Assembly: GCA_964390795.1 (NCBI GenBank)
Contig: CAYMLQ010000001.1
Coordinates: 8,294-72,293, forward strand
Direction of reading: 5' to 3'
Length of the DNA stretch: 64,000 bases
Source: CAYMLQ01 sp964390795
Lineage (GTDB): Bacteria; Verrucomicrobiota; Kiritimatiellia; RFP12; UBA1067
Shown piece by piece: positions 38,047 to 44,301 of the stretch. The notes under the pieces are model-generated. The model did not search any database, was not told where the DNA came from, and saw nothing but the letters and a program-made list of their open reading frames with translations. The position numbers were made by a program, and so were the translations under genes. How positions within the stretch are numbered: position 1 is the first letter of the stretch; each line of letters begins with the position of its first letter.

Positions 38047-39555
38047 CTACGGGTGTACCTCCCAGTAACCGAATTTCCGACCACCAACACGGCGGAGGCG
38101 CCCTTGGTTCTGCAAGGCGGAAAGAACCCGTTTGACCGTGCGGACGGAAACCCCCAGCCGAACCGTCAGCTCGTCAACGGTCACCGAGCGCTTCTCGCGG
38201 CACGCCGAAAGAACGCGTTGCTCATTCTTGGTGCCACTCACGCCATCTATAGTGCCATTTCGCCTGTTACTGACACCATAAGAGCCCGCTTTGGCCCCGC
38301 CCTCGCTCACTTCCCCGGATACGTCGCGCAACTGTGCTGACAACGGGTCCCTCTCAATCGCTCCCTTGGCGCCTCTGCGCCAGACGGTGGCGACGAAGAG
38401 GCAACCGTCGCGGTCGTCGCGAAAGTCGATATCCGGCCACTTCTCCAGCGCGCGCTTGATGCCGGAGCCGAGACCGTGGTAGGGAAGAATTTTCTTGGCG
38501 GCGAAGGACATCAGGATCGGGTTGCGGATGTTGGAGTTGCCGGCCTGGATCTTCTCCACGGTGAGATTGTTCGGCAGGTGACCGGGACTAATGATCTCGA
38601 TGCGGTTATCGTATATCAGCAGCCGGATGGCGGCGCTGACCATATAATCGCGGTGGACTAGGGCGTTGACCAGCAGCTCCTCGAAGACCTCTTTGGGCAC
38701 CTCGGAAACACCGGGGGAGTTCACGCTCGCGCCCCCCTCCTGGACTTTGTGCAGATTGCGCATGATGAAAGCCAGCGCATCGGCAAACACTTTATCAAGA
38801 GGGCCTGCAAAATCCTCGCTGTCGGCGTACTCCACCGCGGTGATTGCGTTGCCCGGGAAGCGGACCGCCTTGACGATAAACTGCGGCACGATCCAATCCG
38901 GATGCTCGGCGAACAGCAGCACGCCAGCCAGATTCAGGCGGCCTTCATCGTCGGCAAGGTTGAGATTCTTGAGCAGGCCCGCGAGTTCGCCGGGCGAATC
39001 CGGATAGTCGCGACCGTATTCTCTTTTGAGAAAATCGCGGAACCTCAGCTTGTCCAGGGCGTCGGCACCCGCACGGGTGGGCATTTCGTCGGCATGGAAC
39101 TGCGGGGAGAATTGAAAGAAGCGCCGAAGCTCTTCCCTGGAGTTGATGCGACGCTTATCCGCGCCGTTCTTGAGCCAGATAACGCCATTCTTATCGAAAT
39201 AGGGTTTGTCGATGCCTTTGGGGACGTCGAGGACGATGATGACACGGCCGTTGTCGAGCGCGACGTTTTCGGTGCGCACCTCAATGGGGCTGCGCACAAG
39301 CTGGCTGGCGACGTTGCCGATGAGCTGGTTGATGCGCCTCACCTCCGGCGCGGCAAGGCCGTTCGCAGAACCGTCGTCGGCCACGCCGATGAGGATGCGG
39401 CCGCCATCCGCGTTGGCGAACGCGACCATTTCCGCCGCGAGCGACTCGGGGTTCTTGACATCCACCTTGAACTGGCGGGTGGAGTCCTCTCCAAGAGCGA
39501 TCTGCACGAGAAGATCCCGCATGTCTCCGGACACAGGTCTGTGGGTGGCTTTCAT
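38047..39555 (-). CDS. AlbA_2-domain ATP-binding transcriptional regulator (RecG-like family)
   Basis: About 502 residues from ATG 39555; starts at 39603 or 39522 are also possible and no clear ribosome-binding site decides. N-terminal AlbA_2 (Schlafen-like) domain, about 1-125: EDSTRQFKVDV, MVAFANADGGRILIGVADDG, KNGADKRRI. The middle carries the HATPase_c_4-type region (EELLVNALVHRDYMVSAAIR, DNRIEIISPGHLPNN, GLGSGIKRALEKW). A C-terminal winged helix follows (VTVDELTVRLGVSVRTVKRV). The linker before the wHTH has GT-rich words (NGTIDGVSGTKN). Such proteins are widespread putative regulators; the target is unknown. Convergent with no neighbour and flanked by direct repeats, so possibly a recently inserted cassette. 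Confidence 0.88.
   Translation of the reverse strand: MKATHRPVSGDMRDLLVQIALGEDSTRQFKVDVKNPESLAAEMVAFANADGGRILIGVADDGSANGLAAPEVRRINQLIGNVASQLVRSPIEVRTENVALDNGRVIIVLDVPKGIDKPYFDKNGVIWLKNGADKRRINSREELRRFFQFSPQFHADEMPTRAGADALDKLRFRDFLKREYGRDYPDSPGELAGLLKNLNLADDEGRLNLAGVLLFAEHPDWIVPQFIVKAVRFPGNAITAVEYADSEDFAGPLDKVFADALAFIMRNLHKVQEGGASVNSPGVSEVPKEVFEELLVNALVHRDYMVSAAIRLLIYDNRIEIISPGHLPNNLTVEKIQAGNSNIRNPILMSFAAKKILPYHGLGSGIKRALEKWPDIDFRDDRDGCLFVATVWRRGAKGAIERDPLSAQLRDVSGEVSEGGAKAGSYGVSNRRNGTIDGVSGTKNEQRVLSACREKRSVTVDELTVRLGVSVRTVKRVLSALQNQGRLRRVGGRKFGYWEVHP
38230..38257. repeat. Intragenic copy of the AlbA_2 promoter words
   Basis: Inside the 3' part of the AlbA_2 gene the words GGTGCCAC and GCCATCTATAGTGCCA repeat the promoter-region words at 39556-39583 (19 of 22 positions shared in the best block). 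Confidence 0.6.
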
Positions 39556-39601
39556 GCCATCTATCGTGCCACTTTTGGTGCCACATGTCAAGCATGGCAC
39601 C
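39556..39601 (-). promoter_or_regulatory. Promoter and probable operator of the AlbA_2 regulator
   Basis: An inverted repeat GGTGCCA ... TGGCACC (39577-39583 and 39595-39601) encloses a consensus -35 TTGACA (minus strand, 39586-39591). Another TGGCAC half-site follows. The -10 is weak (CACGAT at 17 nt) and lies very near ATG 39555. Autoregulation is inferred. Confidence 0.55.
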
Positions 39602-39739
39602 ATAAAATATTTTTACCGCAACGACGGATAGGACGTATAAGCTGCATTTTCCGGCGGGCGCGGGATACGGTAAGGGCGGATAACGGCGCTTATGTCAAGT
39701 CGCCGGGCGGTGCGGGAGTGCCCGGGCCGGCCAGGCCCT

Positions 39740-39828
39740 AACACCCCCGCCAGCCAACACCTGCTTTTCATCATGCCTCCCTTTTCTCTCTGCAATATCA
39801 GTATCGCACCGTGTGTTTGTAGAACATA
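39740..39828. repeat. 89-bp direct repeat, copy 2 (orphan start region of a nucleoside hydrolase)
   Basis: The duplicate of 37865-37953 contains an orphan start and signal-peptide beginning (MMKSRCWLAGVLG on the minus strand), which then runs into unrelated sequence. It is a non-functional gene start and possibly a duplicated 5' region. Confidence 0.8.
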
Positions 39829-39834
39829 TCCCCG

Positions 39835-40149
39835 TTACGCCAACTCCCAGCCCTTGCGGCAACTCTCTTTGATGAATTCATCCGCCTCCGGCGCATTCGA
39901 GGCCTTCATGTTGGCGGCGTCCCACTTGATTTTCTTGCCGACGCGCAACGCGATGTTCCCCAGCAGCGCCAGTTCCGTCAGGCGCGCGCCGTAGTCGAAA
40001 GCTGTATCCAGATTGTGGACGGCCAGATTCCCGAGAGAGCCGGTTCCGAACGCCCACCAGTCACACCAGATGTACGGCGCGTAGGCCGGGTGATAGGGGC
40101 GGGACTCGCGCGGCCCGAGCCACAGGTCCCAATTGAAGCCCGCGGGCAC
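39835..40149 (-). pseudogene. C-terminal remnant of a Gfo/Idh/MocA dehydrogenase
   Basis: The frame encodes PAGFNWDLWLGPRESRPYHP, then WWAFGTGSLGNLAVHNLD, which is the middle of a TAT-exported Gfo/Idh/MocA protein. It then jumps straight to the family's extreme C-terminus (LLGNIALRVGKKIKWDAANM, ending RKGWELA). About 150 residues normally lie between these blocks, so an internal deletion is likely. The N-terminal part is at 40729-41064, separated by unrelated DNA. The complete paralogue at 57377-58786 shows the intact order. Confidence 0.8.
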
Positions 40150-40728
40150 GGGCGGCGTTTCCGGCGGCCTTACCGGCTCTTACCGCCAATGACGCGACGG
40201 GCTCCACGCGTGTATTCCGCACACCTGTAGCCGGCCACGGTTTCCGAATAGTGCTTTTCGATCGCCAGCGACCACCGAACCCGTGAGCCGCATGTGAACG
40301 TGGGTTTGGTGTCGCCTTGTTGGGAATAGTCTCTCTCTTTTCTTCCGTGTTGTCGAGGGGTTTGGGTCAACCCCAGCGGTCGCTCTGGAGTTGCTCTCTT
40401 CTGTCCGGCATAGTCACACCTCGCGAAGTGTGGGTGAATCTGAAATCAGGAAATCAGGAAGGGATTCCCAAGGTTCCGGTTTTGAAAAACTCCTCGTGAC
40501 TGCCGAATCCTCCGGTTTCCTGTTTGCCTGTTTGCCAGAGTTCACCTAACAGCCATTTTTGCACGCCAAGACCCGAAGACCCAAAGGTAAGAAGAGAACC
40601 TCTTTCTCATCTTGGGGTCTTCGGGTCTTGGCGTGCGCCAATCCACACTGTGTGTCTCTGTCCGTCGCTCGGTTTGACAGATTCACTTCTCCTGAGATGT
40701 GAATCTGCATTCGCATGACCCTCCTGAT
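40150..40728. other. Non-coding stretch between the two halves of the broken dehydrogenase
   Basis: 579 bp replace the middle of the dehydrogenase. It contains short frames without supporting signals, and the long hairpin at 40561-40636. A few codons upstream of 40149 (RPPETPPVP) still read as the old gene. The origin of the rest is not recognised. Confidence 0.5.
40561..40636. repeat. Perfect 22-bp inverted repeat with 32-nt loop
   Basis: Left arm 40561-40582 (GCACGCCAAGACCCGAAGAC and 2 more) is exactly complementary to 40615-40636. The loop also has weak internal pairing. It sits in the debris between the dehydrogenase fragments; it could be an IS-derived or REP-like element. Confidence 0.8.
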
Positions 40729-41064
40729 CTAGAAACCCTGAACCGTCCGTGATTCTTCTCTCTCTCCCAACAGCGCCTTTGTCGGCTTGCGTCCGGTATG
40801 ACATTTATACCAGTAGGCCGTCAGGTCGGTCTGCTCGGCCACGTCGCAGACGGCGACGACCTGAGCCTCGGGCTCATTCAGGAGGCTTTGGGTATTCCGC
40901 ATGCCCATCCCGCCCGCGCCGATGATCGCGACGTTGACCTTCTCGCTGGGCGCGACAAACCCCGGCCCACCCAGCACATACCGCGGAACAATCGAAAAGA
41001 CGGCAGCCGACGCCGCTGTCTTCTTAAGAAACGCTCGCCTTGTAACCGCCACATGCGTTGTCAT
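40729..41064 (-). pseudogene. N-terminal remnant of a TAT-exported Gfo/Idh/MocA dehydrogenase
   Basis: From ATG 41064 the frame shows a twin-arginine signal (TRRAFLKKTAASAAVFSIVP) and a Rossmann start (VNVAIIGAGGMGMRNTQSLL, VVAVCDVAEQTDLTAYWYK). It then ends in about ten unrelated codons at 40729 where the enzyme should continue for over 300 residues. With 39835-40149 it forms one decayed gene. Its start lies 13 nt after the 41078-42403 gene, so it was once the last gene of that operon. Confidence 0.82.
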
Positions 41065-41077
41065 CGTGTCCCCCGTT

Positions 41078-42403
41078 TTATTGCGCCTGCTCAAGTTCTA
41101 GCGTAAGCGACATGGGGGCCCTGCCGGTTACATTCTCCTTGGCGTAAAACTTAAAGTCGCACTCCATCCCCGATACGGCCTGAGTGCGCCCTGGGCCAAT
41201 GGCGAGTGTAACAACCCTCATCTCAGATGGACTGATCTTCTTTTTCACGAATGCGCACAACTCGCCTTGCGTGTCCGGGAACTGCAAGACACTGCCAACT
41301 GGCGTCGTGGACGTGCAGAAGCGCAGAACTTCAAGCGACTGAGCCTGCCTGCCGAAAGTGAAATTGACACTGCCTGAAGCCGTATAATCAGTAATCACGC
41401 CAAGGCCCGTGGCATCCCGCAGGGCAGTGTAAGTAACCGTTTTCAAATCAGGATTAGCGCTGAGGCCCAGTACTTCCAACTCAATCGGCCTAGCTGGAGC
41501 CCATCCAGGCATGCCGTATAAATTGTGTTTCTGGGCAACGACGCCCGCAAACCTCGCGCGGGTCACTTTCCATCCGGCAGGCAGTTGTGGCAGGGCAAAC
41601 TGAACCAACCCCATCTGACCGACGTCCACTATTCCACCCGCACCGGTGAGGTCAGGGTGATATCGGCAGTTTCGGACATTGATCTGATGCGCACTTCCGG
41701 CGAAATTTGTGCGTGGGTTCGAGCAGTCCACGAACGCATCCTCCACCAGTCTGGCGGATAACACCGTCGTGCGGTCTGATCCGCCAAGCGTCGTCAACGA
41801 AAGCCTCGTGTCCGAAACGGCGGAAGCCGAATAACTGACGGAGTCCGAGATTATTTGGCCGTTCGTGCTGGCATTGTTCCACTCCAACAGGGTAAGCGGC
41901 ATCCGGGGCGGATGCACGGCGGTCTGCGAGTCCTTCACCTCCCCGTTTATCGAAACGCGGGAACCCGTCGAGTCCCAATGGAACACAACCACATCCCCCT
42001 TGGCCAGCGAGGACGAGATGACCGGGCCTGTGTGAATCTTGGAGCCGTTCCGAACGTGAAAGCGCCAACCGGCCCCGTTGTCGGAAAGAACGAGGAACGG
42101 GTCACCGTCATCAATGTCACCCAGGCCAAAGAGCCCCTGGGAACTGGAGGAGAGGCCGCCAATCACAAACTTGAAGTCACCTTGCGAGAACATCATTGAA
42201 GACGTCAGGTCCGACTCGTTCAGTATGGCGTGGCCGCCGTCCACGCCAGCCAAACCACCCCGCCACCATTTCGTCCTGTCGAGCGTGGTGTTGGGCCACG
42301 TGAAATCATCGTAGAGGGCATACTCGCCCAGAGCGGGGCTACTTGCCAGGAACGCCACCGCCCCCGCCACCACATGAAAGATCCGCTTCCCCATAATACG
42401 CAT
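41078..42403 (-). CDS. Secreted carbohydrate-binding-like protein (LamG-like plus CBM96/DNRLRE-like)
   Basis: About 441 residues from ATG 42403 (AGG 7 nt upstream). The longer frame to 42742 is a shadow of the neighbouring gene. Signal peptide MRIMGKRIFHVVAGAVAFLASSPALG. Residues about 30-230 look like a concanavalin/LamG-type sandwich (YALYDDFTWPNTTLDRTKWW, GWRFHVRNGSKIHTGPV, WDSTGSRVSINGEV). Residues about 240-441 resemble the DNRLRE/CBM96 fold (EDAFVDCSNPRTNFAGSAHQ, MGLVQFALPQLPAGWKVTRA). No catalytic residues were recognised. The gene follows the nucleoside-hydrolase-like gene by 8 nt and precedes the broken dehydrogenase by 13 nt, so the three once formed an operon. A glycan-binding role is inferred. 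Confidence 0.7.
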   Translation of the reverse strand: MRIMGKRIFHVVAGAVAFLASSPALGEYALYDDFTWPNTTLDRTKWWRGGLAGVDGGHAILNESDLTSSMMFSQGDFKFVIGGLSSSSQGLFGLGDIDDGDPFLVLSDNGAGWRFHVRNGSKIHTGPVISSSLAKGDVVVFHWDSTGSRVSINGEVKDSQTAVHPPRMPLTLLEWNNASTNGQIISDSVSYSASAVSDTRLSLTTLGGSDRTTVLSARLVEDAFVDCSNPRTNFAGSAHQINVRNCRYHPDLTGAGGIVDVGQMGLVQFALPQLPAGWKVTRARFAGVVAQKHNLYGMPGWAPARPIELEVLGLSANPDLKTVTYTALRDATGLGVITDYTASGSVNFTFGRQAQSLEVLRFCTSTTPVGSVLQFPDTQGELCAFVKKKISPSEMRVVTLAIGPGRTQAVSGMECDFKFYAKENVTGRAPMSLTLELEQAQ

Positions 42404-42411
42404 AGAAAGGC

Positions 42412-43536
42412 CTATCCGAACGTTTTGAAGAGCGTCGCCACCGCGCGCGTCATGGCGGCCGGATAGCGGGCCACGTCCGTGACCGACAGCATCCATCTGC
42501 CGGTCGGCACCTCGGTGACCTTCCACGTCGTGCGCCCGTCGTCCGCGCAGGTCGCCTCGACCGGCAGCAGCCTGAACACCGCCGCGTCGCCCGCGTCCTT
42601 GGCCGGCACGATCTCGCCGTCTTTCGTCACCGTCAGCCCCGCCGCCGCGAACTGGCTGGCCGTGGACCACATGCCGCGCCGGTCGCCCAGGATCTTTTCC
42701 CAAGACGCCACGGGCGGCTGGCTCTTCATCGCGCGCAACCACTTCGGGTTCGCGGACTTCTCGAACAGATAGTCGAAAAAGTTCGCCAGTCCCGCCGACA
42801 CACCCGCGAGCGCATCACGGTGCGGCAGCCAGTAGAAGCTCCCCTCCGCACCGCTCTGGCGCTGCTCGGTCGTGTGCCAGCACGGGAACCAGAAGAGCGG
42901 GCAGGGCAGGTCGAACATCGCCGCGTAGGCCGCCGGGTCAAGCTTGACGTTGAACTCAAGCTGCTCGGGCTTGGCCGGGTTGTCGTGCGCCGAGCCGCTG
43001 TTGAGCGACACGCCCGCGCACGTTGCCCTGAACAGGGCGGGCTCGCGCAACGCCGCCACGATGATGTCGGCCGCGTTCCCCACGCACACCAGGCTGACCG
43101 GGCGCTCCGCCGCTCTCAACTGCGCAAGGATAAAGCGCACGGCGGCCGTCTCCTGAGGCGGCGCTTCGGGGAGCGCGTCCCGGCGGCTCTTCAGCCGCAG
43201 CGAGGTGCCGATCGAAGCCGGCACGGACAGCCCCGTCAGCCGGTTCATCTGCGCCACCGCCACGACCGCCGGGTCGCCGGCGCGGAAGTCGGGCGGATAG
43301 TCGATCACCACGCCGCGCAGGTCGAACGCGCCCCGCTGCGCCAGCGCGTACGCGACCGCCAGGTCGAAGTGGTCGTCCGGGTCGCCGTGCGGGTGAAAGA
43401 GATCGGTCACATGAATGAGCGGCGTCGCCGTCGGGCCTCCCTGCGCCGGCGCGGCAGATGCCGGAAGCCTCACGACGGTCGCGCCTGCGGCGACCGCACC
43501 CGTTGTCAAGAATCCTCGTCGAGATGTTGGCCTCAT
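42412..43536 (-). CDS. TAT-exported divergent nucleoside-hydrolase-like protein
   Basis: About 374 residues from ATG 43536, which follows GGGGGAG closely; an upstream in-frame ATG at 43560 is possible. Twin-arginine signal (SRRGFLTTGAVAAGATVV). The nucleoside hydrolase fold is recognisable: HVTDLFHPHGDPDDHFDLAV, VSLVCVGNAADIIVAAL, LNSGSAHDNPAKPEQLEFNV. The canonical DxDxGxDD Ca2+ motif is altered to a DLFHPHGDPDDHFD arrangement, so metal and substrate binding may differ from the intact enzyme at 36838-37896. The reaction is unproven. First gene of an operon with a carbohydrate-binding-like protein and a dehydrogenase now broken, which hints at a small exported glycoside-handling module. Confidence 0.75.
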   Translation of the reverse strand: MRPTSRRGFLTTGAVAAGATVVRLPASAAPAQGGPTATPLIHVTDLFHPHGDPDDHFDLAVAYALAQRGAFDLRGVVIDYPPDFRAGDPAVVAVAQMNRLTGLSVPASIGTSLRLKSRRDALPEAPPQETAAVRFILAQLRAAERPVSLVCVGNAADIIVAALREPALFRATCAGVSLNSGSAHDNPAKPEQLEFNVKLDPAAYAAMFDLPCPLFWFPCWHTTEQRQSGAEGSFYWLPHRDALAGVSAGLANFFDYLFEKSANPKWLRAMKSQPPVASWEKILGDRRGMWSTASQFAAAGLTVTKDGEIVPAKDAGDAAVFRLLPVEATCADDGRTTWKVTEVPTGRWMLSVTDVARYPAAMTRAVATLFKTFG

Positions 43537-43590
43537 GTCTCCCCCGCTATCGGTTCCCATTATTTCTGACCATTGAGTGTGGCAGAACAA

Positions 43591-43628
43591 GAAACGACAA
43601 ACGGCTCCGGGCAATCGCCCAGAACCGT
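43591..43628 (-). terminator. Rho-independent terminator after the 43657-43959 gene
   Basis: Stem 43601-43612 with 43617-43628 (12 bp including G-U pairs, 4-nt loop). On the minus strand it is followed by a T-rich run (TTGTCGTTTCTTG). It lies 28 nt after the stop codon. Confidence 0.75.
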
Positions 43629-43656
43629 TATTGTCGACACATACGCTAGAAGCTTC

Positions 43657-43959
43657 TTACTTAGCGTCTTTTTCCTTCTTAGGCCCCTTGCCCTTGCCGT
43701 GCTGTTTGCCCAGTTCCTTCATCTTGGCCTTGAAAGCCACCGGATCCTTCTCCTTCAGCGCGATCAGCTCTTTGTACTGAGCCTCGTCCTTGGCCTTGAT
43801 CTGCTCCAGACGCTTGGTCATCATCTCTTCGCGCTTCTCAGGGGTCATTTCCGCATGCTTAGCCTTGCCCTTTTCGGCACCTGCGGCAGCCTCATCAGCC
43901 GCCATCACGCCCATCGTCAGAGCCGACATCATCGCGAACGCCATCATGATCTGCTTCAT
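43657..43959 (-). CDS. Small exported basic, charged helical protein
   Basis: 100 residues. AAGGGAG stands about 8 nt before ATG 43959. Signal peptide MKQIMMAFAMMSALTMGVMA. The mature protein is almost entirely charged helix (EMTPEKREEMMTKRLEQIKA, KDPVAFKAKMKELGKQ) with a Lys/Gly-rich tail. The MTPEKREEMMTKRLEQ stretch is reminiscent of the LTxxQ region of Spy/CpxP-type periplasmic proteins, but the match is too short to assign. The gene has its own terminator and a possible promoter, so it is likely expressed on its own. Function unknown. Confidence 0.75.
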   Translation of the reverse strand: MKQIMMAFAMMSALTMGVMAADEAAAGAEKGKAKHAEMTPEKREEMMTKRLEQIKAKDEAQYKELIALKEKDPVAFKAKMKELGKQHGKGKGPKKEKDAK

Positions 43960-43997
43960 AAGTAATCTCCCTTTTTCGTTTCTGACCTGTTAGGTCT

Positions 43998-44025
43998 TTG
44001 TAAGCATGATAAACGCATGTGCCAA
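43998..44025 (-). promoter_or_regulatory. Possible promoter for the 43657-43959 gene
   Basis: Minus strand: TTGGCA (44020-44025), 16-nt spacer and TTACAA (43998-44003), about 35-40 nt before the start codon. Confidence 0.4.
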
Positions 44026-44046
44026 AGCTTTATTGCCAAGAAAAAA

Positions 44047-44301
44047 TCAGCATCGCTCTTCCTTGTAGTTGAACAAGTCCGCCAGCCTGTACGTCTTGCC
44101 CGTAACCTTCTGCAGCGCATTCTGCACGATCGTCTGCGTGTTCGTGGTCAACCGCCGCCCCTTGCACGCGCGCGACACCATCTTGTGCGTCATCTGCACC
44201 TTTGACGCCGTCACCAGGTCATGCGGCTTGATACCCGCCCCGGCCATAATCCGCGCAATGGGCTGCTCGCCCAAATTCCGTTCGATACCGTCATCCGACA
44301 T
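44047..44301 (-). CDS. Small probable DNA-binding protein
   Basis: 84 residues from ATG 44301, 11 nt inside the end of the terpene cyclase gene, so translationally coupled to it. The sequence predicts a short helical domain with a helix-turn-helix-like pattern (PHDLVTASKVQMTHKMVSRA, then CKGRRLTTNTQTIVQNAL) and a conserved-looking tail (KTYRLADLFNY). I do not recognise a named family. A role as regulator of, or accessory to, the cyclase is only suggested by the overlap. Confidence 0.6.
   Translation of the reverse strand: MSDDGIERNLGEQPIARIMAGAGIKPHDLVTASKVQMTHKMVSRACKGRRLTTNTQTIVQNALQKVTGKTYRLADLFNYKEERC

Noticed and set aside
40170..40370. Short minus-strand frame (66 codons) in the dehydrogenase debris
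   Set aside because: No family match or ribosome-binding site, and it lies in rearranged DNA.
42404..42742. N-terminal extension of the 41078 gene up to 42742
   Set aside because: It overlaps the upstream nucleoside-hydrolase-like gene in another frame and removes the signal peptide. ATG 42403 is preferred.
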